From contig JADGFI010000005.1 of the NCBI GenBank assembly GCA_016743945.1, forward strand, positions 264,545 to 328,544: 64,000 nucleotides of DNA. The letters run 5' to 3'. Of this stretch, positions 17,775 through 26,687 are shown piece after piece. The translations under genes and the position numbers were made by a program. This DNA is from Desulfobacteraceae bacterium. Its GTDB lineage: Bacteria; Desulfobacterota; Desulfobacteria; Desulfobacterales; Desulfobacteraceae. Each line of letters begins with the position of its first letter. The first letter of the stretch is position 1. The notes under the pieces were generated by a model. It saw only the letters and a program-made list of their open reading frames with translations. It did not search any database and was not told the DNA's origin.

Positions 17775-17804
17775 AAAATACCATGGATTGGGTCTTTTTT
17801 GCAA
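17775..17804 (-). promoter_or_regulatory. Candidate carA promoter
   Basis: On the minus strand TTGCAA (17804-17799) and TATTTT (17780-17775) are separated by 18 bases, about 100 bases upstream of carA. The remaining sequence up to 18023 carries one hairpin (17952-17978, TCTGA/TCAGA with an inner CGC/GCG) just before the divergent methyltransferase gene and otherwise nothing I can assign. Confidence 0.4.
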
Positions 17805-18023
17805 GCCTTGTATTTATCCCAGATTCCACAGGAATATACTTGCATCCTTGTCATGATTATGAAAATTTAAGAGAGAATGTGGGTGTTCGATGGGATGCAG
17901 GGTTTAAGAAAGATTAGGGATTTATTTGCAAAACCATGTAAATGCGTGTAGTCTGATATCTTCGCGTAGCGAGTCAGATTTGGGATAAGCCAAGCTGCGT
18001 ATCACCAATTAATTAGGGTTTTT

Positions 18024-18674
18024 ATGCCTTCGTTACGCATTCGTTACCAGACCATAGAGTTTGGTGACGTGGATATTCATGTCCGAACTTTACGAAATAA
18101 TCTGGAATACCTTGACGTCGGAGGTGTCGCCAAAAAATTAGGAATATCGTCGGCCACATGGCCTTTATTCGGAGTGGTTTGGGCCTCCAGCGAGATCCTG
18201 GCCCATCATATGCTTGATTATAAAATTGCAGGCAAGCGGATACTGGAAGTGGGGTGTGGGATCGCATTGACCAGCCTGCTGCTGAATCATAGGCTTGCAG
18301 ATATTACGGCGACCGATTACCATCCGGAAGTTGAATCATTCCTTTTGAAAAACGTTCAATTAAATAAGGGGAACGCCATTCCATTCGTTCGCACGGGATG
18401 GGGGGATGAAGATAGCAGTTTGGGTGTGTTCGATTTGGTTATCGGTAGTGATATTTTATACGAAAGATGTCATACCAGCCTGTTGTCCAATTTTATTGAA
18501 CAGCATGCAAAACCAAAATGTGACGTGATCCTTGTCGATCCGGGGCGGGGTCACCATGCCAATTTCAGTAAAAAAATGGTGGCCTTGGGGTATTCCCATT
18601 CCCAAAACAAACCCGCCAACTCAGACTATTTGGACAAGCCATTTCCAGGGCAAATTTTAAGTTATCATCGGTAA
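18024..18674 (+). CDS. Class I SAM-dependent methyltransferase (Methyltransf_16-like)
   Basis: 216 aa. It resembles the FAM86/METTL21-type group of protein or small-molecule methyltransferases. The SAM motif I is ILEVGCGIALTSLLL near residue 75. ITATDYHPEV is motif II, and FDLVIGSDILYE is the post-II region typical of the group, where the Asp-containing DLVIGSDILY motif lines the active site. The N-terminal GVVWASSEILAHHML segment is also typical. It is divergently oriented from carA and stands alone. Substrate unknown. Confidence 0.8.
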   Translation: MPSLRIRYQTIEFGDVDIHVRTLRNNLEYLDVGGVAKKLGISSATWPLFGVVWASSEILAHHMLDYKIAGKRILEVGCGIALTSLLLNHRLADITATDYHPEVESFLLKNVQLNKGNAIPFVRTGWGDEDSSLGVFDLVIGSDILYERCHTSLLSNFIEQHAKPKCDVILVDPGRGHHANFSKKMVALGYSHSQNKPANSDYLDKPFPGQILSYHR

Positions 18675-18813
18675 AAAATGGATCGATACGCCAGAGAGGG
18701 CTTGGTATAAAAGATGCCGATGGCTTTCATCTCTTGGCATTATCTGACGGTTTTTATTGATTTGTTCTCCAGATCCGTCCCGGGCCTGGAGTGGTTCAAA
18801 GGGCAGGGAGGAA

Positions 18814-19272
18814 TTAAGCCGATTCGGTCTTCTCGTTCATCAGGGACAAGAGTTGGGTCGTCAGCTCAAGCAGTTGGGTTTCAAGGGCCTTACGCTGTTG
18901 TTGTGCGGCCTCGGAATTGTTGTTGGCCAGAGCGGTAATTTTTTCTTTGATTTTCTTGATTTTTTCCTGGAGTTCCTTTATCTGCTCATCGATATTGGAT
19001 TGAGGGCTCTCACTCCCGGAAGCTTCTCCTGCCACCTCTCCAGAGCTGCTCTTTTCTGTTTGCTCCGCCTCATCCTTTTTAGACGGGTCGCCTTCTTTTG
19101 CTTGAAGGTCTTTAGCCTCCTGGGAAATGTTGATCCTATAGGCCCCCTCAGGCCCCGGAGACACCTGTTCCTCTGTCCTTACCTGGACATTGCTGGCCAG
19201 AGAAGATTGCCTCGTGGAAATGGCTGAAAATAAATTTGATACGATTATGGGCTGGTTTTCTGAAATGGTCAT
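18814..19272 (-). CDS. Small coiled-coil protein, FlxA-like
   Basis: 152 aa without signal peptide or membrane segment. A low-complexity acidic middle, rich in Ser, Glu and Lys at about 55-90, is followed by a C-terminal heptad coiled coil at about 92-148 (NIDEQIKELQEKIKKIKEKI, then LETQLLELTTQLLSLMNE). The N-terminal RINISQEAKDLQ segment and the coiled coil recall FlxA-family proteins, which have no settled function. GGGGGAA lies upstream of the ATG at a long spacing. It is isolated between methyltransferase and glnE. Confidence 0.65.
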   Translation of the reverse strand: MTISENQPIIVSNLFSAISTRQSSLASNVQVRTEEQVSPGPEGAYRINISQEAKDLQAKEGDPSKKDEAEQTEKSSSGEVAGEASGSESPQSNIDEQIKELQEKIKKIKEKITALANNNSEAAQQQRKALETQLLELTTQLLSLMNEKTESA

Positions 19273-19553
19273 GGCCGATTTCCCCCGTGTTTGATCTCCG
19301 AATTAAGTGGTCTGTTTTGAATAAACGCCGGACGAAAACGGCTCATTTTGGTACAGCTATAGTATCGGCCAAAGGTCAGAGGGGCTTTAACAAAAAACGC
19401 AGCTTTCCCCAAAATACCTGGGGCCATTCACTATTTTTGAGACTTGCCTTTGGTGGGTTTGCTGGTCAATATAGACCGGTTGTAATCTGTCTATAACCCT
19501 CTTATTTTCAGGGTTTGAACTGCTGGAAAGTGTACTCCAATAAATTTTATTAC

Positions 19554-19697
19554 TTGAATGAAATAGTTTGTCTTTTGGCCTATCTATCGCGTTGCATCAA
19601 AGGCCAAATAGGCCAGCTATTAAACCTTTGATGCGCCTTGTAGATGAATCAAAAGTCTGCGCTATTTCTGTTCAATTTATTTTTGCGGTCCTTACTT
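19554..19697 (+). repeat. Dispersed repeat, copy A (interrupted)
   Basis: The sequence TTGAATGAAATAGTTTG at the left and TTGTAGATGAATCAAAA through TGCGGTCCTT at the right matches 53945-54024 at roughly four of five bases. Copy A differs by carrying about 65 extra bases between the two halves. It lies in the 509-base gap between the FlxA-like gene and glnE, which holds no other recognisable feature. Confidence 0.6.
19576..19634 (+). repeat. Nested inverted repeats inside copy A of the dispersed repeat
   Basis: TGGCCTAT (19576-19583) pairs with ATAGGCCA (19608-19615). GCATCAAAGG (19594-19603) pairs with CCTTTGATGC (19625-19634). The arms are interleaved A-B-A'-B', a pseudoknot-like topology. 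This block is absent from copy B, so it looks like a separate small insertion. Confidence 0.55.
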
Positions 19698-19781
19698 CAA
19701 TCTGGCGGATACGTTTTTTAATGGCATCAAGCCCGTTATTATGGTATCGCAAGAAAATAACCTTTAATATCAGGCAGGCGC

Positions 19782-22712
19782 ATGTATCCGACACTATACC
19801 TAAAATTGATTGACCGCATTTTTCCAAATCTTGAACCTTCCCTATTCACCCTTTTAAAAAATCGGCTGGATTCTTTTTATGAAGGGATTGAAAAAAATCG
19901 GCTTGAAATGGCCCCTATGGTACAGACGTCGGAGTTCATAAAGGTAATGCTGTTCAGTGAATATGTTGCTGTCACCATCTCCCAAAACCCTAGTCTCTAT
20001 CAAACACTGGTCAACTCAGGGGATATTTCTTGCTCCTATTCCGATCAATCCTATTTTGATCGACTCGAACGCGCCATGGCCCGGGAAACATTGGATACGG
20101 CCTTTGTCAAAGAGACCCTGCTTCAATTCAAACTATATGAATCCATCCGCATTGCCTGGCGGGATCTGACAGGTATGGCAGTGCTCGAAGAAACCTTAAT
20201 GGACCTGTCAAATCTTGCCGAAAGCTGTGTTCGTTATGGGATCAATTTTTTATACGATGATTTTTGCCAGCGCTTCGGCGTCCCGGTGGATACCCAGGGG
20301 AACCCGCAGCAACTTATTGTCCTTGGGTTGGGAAAGCTTGGGGCCAGGGAACTCAATTTTTCATCTGATATTGATTTGATGTTTGTCTATCCGAGGGAAG
20401 GGGTTACCACAGGCAAAAATTCCATTTCCAATGATGAATTTTTTACCCGACTCTGCCGGGATTTTTTAAAGCTGTTTACCATGGGGGGCGGCATCAATTT
20501 TTTTCGGGTGGATACCCGGTTAAGACCCTTTGGGGACAGCGGCCCCCTGGTCATGAGTGCTGCTGCCTTTGAGGATTATTACCAGGCCCAGGGTCGGGAA
20601 TGGGAACGGTATGCCATGATAAAAGCACGACCCATTGCCGGAAATATTGAGGAGGGGTATACGCTTCTCAAGGGGTTGAACGCCTTTATTTACCGCCGGT
20701 ATTTTGACTATGGCTCCTTTGATTCTTTTCGGGAAATGAAGCATAGGATCACCCTCCAGGTAAAGAATGCAAAACTCAAAGACAATATCAAACTGGGCGC
20801 TGGCGGCATCCGGGAAATTGAGTTCTTCGGCCAGTTATTCCAGCTTATCCGGGGCGGGGTGGAACCAGAACTCCAGGAGCAGCAGATCCTCAAAGTATTG
20901 GACCTGTTGCAGGTTCATAAGTGTATCAATCAAGAGACCCGGCAGGATTTAAAGGAGGCCTATTATTTTTTGCGACGGGTGGAAAACAGGCTCCAGGAAT
21001 ACCAGGATCGCCAGACCCATGATATTCCGGCAAAGGCAGACCAGCGTCTGATTCTGGCCATGTCCATGGATTTTGATTCCTTTGAAATATTTCATCAGGA
21101 ACTAACCCGTGTTTTGGGCCGGGTCCACGGCCATTTCTCCCAGTTATTGGTAACCGAAGAGGATGAGAACACAGACGACCAAACCCGACATCTCAGGGAA
21201 ATGTGGACCAACATCAATGATCCCCAGTTTGCATCGGATGCCCTTAAAGTGGAGGGCTTTGGGGACTCGGATCAATTATTGGCTAGTTTAAGGACCCTTG
21301 CCAACCATCTGAACACCCAGCGTCTGACCCCCAACGGCCGAAAAAAACTGGCCCGGCTCATGCCCGTTCTGGTCAAAAAGGCGGGCCGGGAACAAGACGC
21401 CCAATCCATCCTTAGCAAATTGGTCGATCTTATCATCACCATTGAGCGTCGAACCTGTTATCTTTCGTTGCTCATTGAAAACAAGGGAGCCCTGGATACC
21501 CTGATTGTCCTGGCCCAAAAAAGCCCCTGGATCATTACTTTCCTGAGTCAGCATCCGGTATTGCTGGACGAGCTCATGCATCCAGCCACCTTGTATTCAC
21601 CCCCTAAAAAGGATGCCCTTGAACGAGAAATGGCAGACCGGATGAAAAAGATTCCCTCGGGGGATGTGGAATATTTGCTGGAAGAACTGTGTATTTTCCG
21701 CCAGGTCAATACCCTGCGGGTGGCTGCAGCAGATGTCAGCGGGAATTATCCTCTCATGAAAGTCAGTGATCATCTGACCTATATTGCAGAAACGGTTCTG
21801 GCCCAGGTCCTTAAGATCTCTTGGGACATTGTGACAAGAAAATACGGAATCCCCCAGGGAATGGATGCCAACTCGAAAGATCCCCGGGGGTTTGCCATTG
21901 TGGCCTATGGAAAAGTGGGGGGGCTTGAAATGGGATATAAATCAGACCTGGACCTTGTCTTCCTCTTCCAGGCAGAACCCGGTATGACAAACGGTATACC
22001 ACCAGGGGAGGAGTTGTCCCCGGGCAGATCAATTGACAATGTTTTGTTCTATTCAAACCTGGGCCAGAGGATCATCCGGCTTTTAACCATGCACACCTCT
22101 GCCGGTACCCTCTATGGTGCGGACATGCGGCTTCGGCCCGGGGGCGCTTCGGGCATGATTGTTTCCCACATGGATGCCCTTGAGGACTATCTTACAACCC
22201 AGGCATGGACCTGGGAACACCAGGCTCTGATAAGGGCCCGGCCCGTTACGGGAGACCCCGTCCTTTTTTCACGGTTTGACCGAATCCGGGAAACCGTGCT
22301 GGGAAAGGAACGGGATCCTGCCACCCTGCAAAAAGAAGTTATGGACATGCGCGAGCGCATGCGAGAAGAACGGCTGACCCATGTGAGCGGTCTGTTCGAT
22401 TTAAAGCAGGATCCCGGGGGAATTGTGGATATTGAGTTTCTGGTTCAATATCTTATTTTAAAAAATGCCCACAGTTTTCCCGATGTTTTGGTGTGGACCG
22501 ACAATATCCGGCTCATGGAAGCCTTGAGTGTTGAAGGCATTATTTCAGGGGATGAAAGCCAGGTGCTCCAGGAGGCATATGTGGGTATCCGCCTGGTCAT
22601 GCATCGGTTGACCCTCCAGGAAAAAAGTCTGGTTGTGCCGGATGAACTGTTCAAAGAGATGGCAACGGCCGTGGCAAAAATATATGCTGCCTGTTTAAAA
22701 CAGGGGGGATAA
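19782..22712 (+). CDS. glnE: Bifunctional glutamine synthetase adenylyltransferase/deadenylase
   Basis: 976 aa, the full two-lobed length. It adenylylates and deadenylylates glutamine synthetase in response to PII and glutamine, tuning ammonium assimilation. Two nucleotidyltransferase lobes are visible: NFSSDIDLMFVY near residue 195 and GYKSDLDLVFLF near residue 722, each with the DxD metal pair. Each is followed by its conserved companion (VDTRLRPFGDSGPLV; ADMRLRPGGASGMIV) and GlnD_UR_UTase helices (GAGGIREIEFFGQLFQLI; DPGGIVDIEFLVQYLIL). No glnA or PII gene is adjacent. Confidence 0.97.
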   Translation: MYPTLYLKLIDRIFPNLEPSLFTLLKNRLDSFYEGIEKNRLEMAPMVQTSEFIKVMLFSEYVAVTISQNPSLYQTLVNSGDISCSYSDQSYFDRLERAMARETLDTAFVKETLLQFKLYESIRIAWRDLTGMAVLEETLMDLSNLAESCVRYGINFLYDDFCQRFGVPVDTQGNPQQLIVLGLGKLGARELNFSSDIDLMFVYPREGVTTGKNSISNDEFFTRLCRDFLKLFTMGGGINFFRVDTRLRPFGDSGPLVMSAAAFEDYYQAQGREWERYAMIKARPIAGNIEEGYTLLKGLNAFIYRRYFDYGSFDSFREMKHRITLQVKNAKLKDNIKLGAGGIREIEFFGQLFQLIRGGVEPELQEQQILKVLDLLQVHKCINQETRQDLKEAYYFLRRVENRLQEYQDRQTHDIPAKADQRLILAMSMDFDSFEIFHQELTRVLGRVHGHFSQLLVTEEDENTDDQTRHLREMWTNINDPQFASDALKVEGFGDSDQLLASLRTLANHLNTQRLTPNGRKKLARLMPVLVKKAGREQDAQSILSKLVDLIITIERRTCYLSLLIENKGALDTLIVLAQKSPWIITFLSQHPVLLDELMHPATLYSPPKKDALEREMADRMKKIPSGDVEYLLEELCIFRQVNTLRVAAADVSGNYPLMKVSDHLTYIAETVLAQVLKISWDIVTRKYGIPQGMDANSKDPRGFAIVAYGKVGGLEMGYKSDLDLVFLFQAEPGMTNGIPPGEELSPGRSIDNVLFYSNLGQRIIRLLTMHTSAGTLYGADMRLRPGGASGMIVSHMDALEDYLTTQAWTWEHQALIRARPVTGDPVLFSRFDRIRETVLGKERDPATLQKEVMDMRERMREERLTHVSGLFDLKQDPGGIVDIEFLVQYLILKNAHSFPDVLVWTDNIRLMEALSVEGIISGDESQVLQEAYVGIRLVMHRLTLQEKSLVVPDELFKEMATAVAKIYAACLKQGG

Positions 22713-22799
22713 GATCTATGTGAATCCGGCAGGGCTCCACAAGGCTGCGGAGAATGGTCCATTTGGGGTTGAATGCCGTTCCCGGATGCTGAAAACATC

Positions 22800-22826
22800 T
22801 TGACTTTTGGCGACCTGTTGTATACG
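22800..22826 (+). promoter_or_regulatory. Candidate promoter of the TonB-receptor/ABC operon
   Basis: TTGACT (22800-22805) and TATACG (22821-22826) are separated by 15 bases. The -10 region overlaps the palindromic TGTATACGACA. A transcript from here would have a leader of about 210 bases containing the structures below. Confidence 0.4.
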
Positions 22827-22886
22827 ACACTTCAAACAAGGTGGCTGAAGCTGCCGGATAAATATTAAAGTATCAATCATTATTTT

Positions 22887-22916
22887 CTGCATGACCTAAA
22901 TTTTAGGCCCGTGCAG
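22887..22916 (+). promoter_or_regulatory. Two-part hairpin in the TonB-receptor leader
   Basis: CTGCA and TGCAG enclose CCTAAA and TTTAGG, separated by unpaired bases on both sides. It lies upstream of the terminator at 22932-22986 and may be part of a ligand-sensing leader. I cannot match it to a riboswitch class. Confidence 0.45.
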
Positions 22917-22931
22917 AACCTTTTAACCGCG

Positions 22932-22986
22932 GCCATGAAGGTCCTCTGAAACCCGTAATCGGGGGAATGGATATTCATGGCTTTTT
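22932..22986 (+). terminator. Intrinsic terminator or attenuator upstream of the TonB receptor
   Basis: GCCATGAA (22932-22939) pairs exactly with TTCATGGC (22974-22981), and a run of six T follows directly. The 34-base interior has its own small hairpin, CCCG-TAAT-CGGG (22952-22963). It ends 60 bases before the receptor start. It could terminate glnE, but glnE ends 220 bases earlier and a promoter-like site intervenes. Attenuation of the downstream operon is therefore plausible. Confidence 0.6.
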
Positions 22987-23046
22987 TGCGCATGCCGTCC
23001 CCTCCATATTGAAGCTGAGTTAAATTTTGAAAAGGAGAAAAGGAAA

Positions 23047-25143
23047 ATGAAGATAATGTATGGGACTTTATGGACAGGCATTATGCTGTTTTTTGCTGTT
23101 TGCCTGGTTTATCCGGCAATGGCGGAACAAGGCCAGGATGATACCAGTCAAATTGATGGAATTACGGTGACGGCCACAAAAACAAGTGTGGATCAGGAAT
23201 TGTCACCAGTTTCAGCCTACAGTGTGGACCGGGAGGATCTGGATTTCCAACCCTCCTATTACATGAATAACTTTGGTGAATTTATCCGGGATCTTCCCGG
23301 TGTCAGTGTGGGCCAGTACTACCCCTGGGGTCCTCCCTGGGTGCAGTTGAGGGGAACTGGTCACTTTTTGCAGCGTACCGCTTACCTCATTGACGGCATC
23401 CCGGTTCATGCTTTTCTATCGCCGGCGATTAATCCCAACGATATTGAGCAGGTGGATGTGGTCCTGGGACCGTCGTCTGCCCTTTACGGTCCCAGCGCGG
23501 CTGGCGGGGCCGTCAATATCATTACCCGCAGCGGCAAGGCAAAAGAGGGCATTAATGCCCAGGTGGGCTACGGATCTAACAATACCTTCAAGCCCAGCCT
23601 TTCCATCGGCGATGAAAAAGACAATTTTTCCTATCGGTTTTCCTATGCCGGAGAGATATCCGACGGTTACAAGATGAAACCGGTTGAAGGTATGGTTAAA
23701 TTGTCCACCCTGGGCAAGCCTCAATATATAAAAACATCCTCCGTTGAGGACAATGACTACAGCTACCAGTGGCTCAGCGGGAAAATGGAGTGGAATAACC
23801 ATCAAGATACCATCGTGACCCTGGCGCTTAACTATATGGACCGCTACCTTTACGGGGGTCAGAAAAATTTGATCACCAACGATCATGGCGATACGGTGGT
23901 GTCCAACCTGAGAGTGAGCCATAAATTTACGGATCAGGTGAAGTTGACAGCGACCACAGGGTATCAGTACCAGTCCATTCCCTCCCAGGCTAACGGGGGG
24001 GCAAGCCTTGTGAATGGCGTGGTTGTGGTGGATGATACCATTACTGAAATTGAAGACTGGGACCGCACCCGGGTGCCCTTCGAACTTCAGGGTGATTTCA
24101 CCATTTTGCCCAACAATGTCCTGACGGTCGGCCTGTATTTTGCCCGGGAAGAAGAGACAAGCTATGATTACGACCCTGACGGCACCCAGACCTACCGCTA
24201 TGAATTGACTACGGATCAATCCGCCGTGTACCTACAGGACCAGATGTTTTTCATGGATGACCGGCTCAGTATTCTGGGCGGGGTTCGGTATGACAAGTGG
24301 GAGTATACAGATATTTATGATTCCGGTTCTTCCAACAGCACCCCGGATGACGTGGAAAAAGATACAGTCACTTACAGGGGCGGCGTCAAGTTCAGGGTCA
24401 ATAACATGCTGGCACTGCATTCGTCTGCCGGTACTGCCTATTGGCCCGGCAACGCTAAGTGGCTTTTCAAGAATAAAAACACCGGCGACACCTGGCGGGA
24501 AGCCAATACCGACCTGGAACCCGAAGAAACCTGGATGGTGGATCTGGGCGCTGACATCACCATTCCCGACTGGAATACCCTGATCAAGGTCACAGCTTAC
24601 CACGGGGTTATTGAAAATATCATGGCCTATACCTATGAGGACAATATGCCTCATTCCAACCAGTTGATAAAAACCCGGAATATCGGGGAGGCAGAGATCA
24701 ACGGTGTTGAATTTTATCTTAAACAGCCCATTACAAAGCATTTGGCGTTTACCGGCTCACTGACCCTGAACAATTCGGAAATCACCGAAGACAAGACCAA
24801 CCAGGCCAACGTGGGCAATCAGTTGAGAAACTCCCCGGATTATTTTGGCAGCCTGGGACTGCGGTACCAGAATCCCGACCTGTTTAACTGGCAGGTTCTG
24901 TTCAGATTTTCAGACGACAGGTTTTACGATGACAAAAACGAAGATCTGCCCTATTATCACATGGAGGCCTATGAAACACTTGATGTCAAAGTCTGGAAGG
25001 ACTGGGCCTTGTCTGAAAAAGTCACTCTGCGCACCCAGATTTCCGCAGTCAATCTTCTGGACGAAGAATATGCCACAGAGATTGTCTATGTTAATCCCGG
25101 CCGGTATGTGGAATGCATGATGGGGGTAAGATACGCGTTTTGA
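23047..25143 (+). CDS. TonB-dependent outer-membrane receptor for the adjacent Nik/Dpp-type importer
   Basis: 698 aa with a signal peptide (MLFFAVCLVYPAMA), a TonB box region (IDGITVTATKT) and a plug domain (IRDLPGVSVGQYYPWG, VDVVLGPSSALYGPSAAGGA). A 22-stranded barrel ends in GVRYAF with a terminal Phe. AGGAGAAAAGGAAA precedes the ATG. It is the first gene of an operon with substrate-binding protein, methyltransferase, two permeases and two ATPases. Substrate is not readable from the sequence; a metal chelate such as nickel- or cobalt-metallophore fits this pairing best. Confidence 0.9.
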   Translation: MKIMYGTLWTGIMLFFAVCLVYPAMAEQGQDDTSQIDGITVTATKTSVDQELSPVSAYSVDREDLDFQPSYYMNNFGEFIRDLPGVSVGQYYPWGPPWVQLRGTGHFLQRTAYLIDGIPVHAFLSPAINPNDIEQVDVVLGPSSALYGPSAAGGAVNIITRSGKAKEGINAQVGYGSNNTFKPSLSIGDEKDNFSYRFSYAGEISDGYKMKPVEGMVKLSTLGKPQYIKTSSVEDNDYSYQWLSGKMEWNNHQDTIVTLALNYMDRYLYGGQKNLITNDHGDTVVSNLRVSHKFTDQVKLTATTGYQYQSIPSQANGGASLVNGVVVVDDTITEIEDWDRTRVPFELQGDFTILPNNVLTVGLYFAREEETSYDYDPDGTQTYRYELTTDQSAVYLQDQMFFMDDRLSILGGVRYDKWEYTDIYDSGSSNSTPDDVEKDTVTYRGGVKFRVNNMLALHSSAGTAYWPGNAKWLFKNKNTGDTWREANTDLEPEETWMVDLGADITIPDWNTLIKVTAYHGVIENIMAYTYEDNMPHSNQLIKTRNIGEAEINGVEFYLKQPITKHLAFTGSLTLNNSEITEDKTNQANVGNQLRNSPDYFGSLGLRYQNPDLFNWQVLFRFSDDRFYDDKNEDLPYYHMEAYETLDVKVWKDWALSEKVTLRTQISAVNLLDEEYATEIVYVNPGRYVECMMGVRYAF

Positions 25144-26687
25144 GATCTGCATCCCTTTTAAACCTCTGGAGCCGGTGCCTGATTTTCCTGGTGCCGGCCA
25201 TTATCGGGATGGCCCTGGGACCGGATTTTTCCGGTGCCGGGGCGGTCCCGGACAGGGAACAAACCCTGATTATCGGGGTCGGTCGTGATTTTTTGGACGG
25301 GCCTGCCAGCCGGACCTATCTGCACGGGTCCACCCATACCTGGGAGGCGTTGACCTATCTGGATGAGAATCTGAACGCCTGCCCCTGGCTGGCCCGGTCC
25401 TGGGAATCAGAAGACCAGGCCCGTACCTGGATTTTTCACCTCCGGGAAAATGTCCGGTTTCATGACAACACGCCTTTGACTGCAGATCTTGCCAGGCAGT
25501 CGATCCTGCGCATTGCATCAAGCCCGCGCTATGATCCTTCCGGTGTTTTTCGGGATCTTGAGCAACTGGAAGCCCGGGGCGATCTGGATCTTGTTTTTCA
25601 TCTTAAAAAACCTTGTCCTTCCTTTCCTAACCGGGTCTCCTACTATCAAAGCCCTGTGCTTCATCCCAAGGATTTTGAGCCCGACGGCCGCCTAAAAACC
25701 GTGACCGGTACAGGCCCTTTCCATCTGAAACAGGCCATCCCGGGGGATCGTATCATTCTTGCGGCCTTTGATGGGTACTGGGGAGCCAAACCCTTTTTCC
25801 GGCAGGTGATCTTCAGAGCGCTGACCGATGCCCAGACCCGGATCATGGCCCTGATGGCCGGCGAGGTGGATGCGGTTGCCGATGTGGGGGCGGTTCTGCC
25901 CCAGCAGGTGGAAAACCTGAAAACCGTACCCGGGCTGATCCTGGACAGTGTTGAAGTGGCCACCACCCATTATCTGGTGTTCAACTGTGCCAAGGCCCCT
26001 TTTGTGGAAAATTCGGCCCGCCAGTGGCTGGCTTCGATTATCGACCGGAAAACGATTGTGAACGCCCTGGTTGCCGGATGCGGCCGTGTGGCAGAGGATC
26101 CTTTTACTCCCCTGGCAAAAGACTGGCGTTTCGGGCATCTTGACGGCAACTGGCACCCGGTGAAGATGCCGGCACCTGGGTCAGTGGACATCCTTCTTCA
26201 CGCCGGTACCCTGGAGCGCTGGCCTTACCTGGATATTGCCCAGTTTATCCAGATGCAATTGGGCCAGTATGGGTTTCGGGCCGCCATTCATATCCGGGAA
26301 CCGGGTGCCTATTACAAAGAGATGAAAGAAGGCAACTTCAGCCTGGCCCTGCAGCCCAACACTTTGATGACAGGTGAACCTGATTTTTTCTATGCGTATT
26401 ATTTGGCTTCTGACGGCCCGAGAAGCTATGGGTGCGGCTGCGCAAAAACCGATGAATTCATTGCCCGGGGGCGGCACAATTCAAGTGCGGCTGAACAAAA
26501 AGAAGTTTACCGCCAATTGTCTAAGGATTTTTCCCGGAACCTGCCCCTGCTGCCCCTGTACCACGATATTTCATTTTTTGCCTATACGGACCGGCTGAAA
26601 TTTTTTGGTATGGACCATAATTTCAGGCCGTTGCTGGTTCAGGCAAAGCCTGTGGTCTCCATCCGTCAGAAAGGGGCGGTGCAATGA
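25140..26687 (+). CDS. ABC transporter substrate-binding protein, family 5 (NikA/DppA-like)
   Basis: About 515 aa. The likely start is TTG at 25140, overlapping the receptor stop (TTGA), with GGGGGTAAG upstream and a clear signal peptide (LWSRCLIFLVPAIIGMALG) directly after. Family hallmarks are TWEALTYLDENLNACPWLAR, WIFHLRENVRFHDNTPLTA and TGTGPFHLKQAIPGDRIILA. The Arg, His and Cys residues that coordinate metal chelates in NikA cannot be assigned by eye. Family 5 members bind peptides, opines, haem or Ni-chelates. An ATG at 25113 is possible but less convincing. Confidence 0.88.
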   Translation: MRSASLLNLWSRCLIFLVPAIIGMALGPDFSGAGAVPDREQTLIIGVGRDFLDGPASRTYLHGSTHTWEALTYLDENLNACPWLARSWESEDQARTWIFHLRENVRFHDNTPLTADLARQSILRIASSPRYDPSGVFRDLEQLEARGDLDLVFHLKKPCPSFPNRVSYYQSPVLHPKDFEPDGRLKTVTGTGPFHLKQAIPGDRIILAAFDGYWGAKPFFRQVIFRALTDAQTRIMALMAGEVDAVADVGAVLPQQVENLKTVPGLILDSVEVATTHYLVFNCAKAPFVENSARQWLASIIDRKTIVNALVAGCGRVAEDPFTPLAKDWRFGHLDGNWHPVKMPAPGSVDILLHAGTLERWPYLDIAQFIQMQLGQYGFRAAIHIREPGAYYKEMKEGNFSLALQPNTLMTGEPDFFYAYYLASDGPRSYGCGCAKTDEFIARGRHNSSAAEQKEVYRQLSKDFSRNLPLLPLYHDISFFAYTDRLKFFGMDHNFRPLLVQAKPVVSIRQKGAVQ

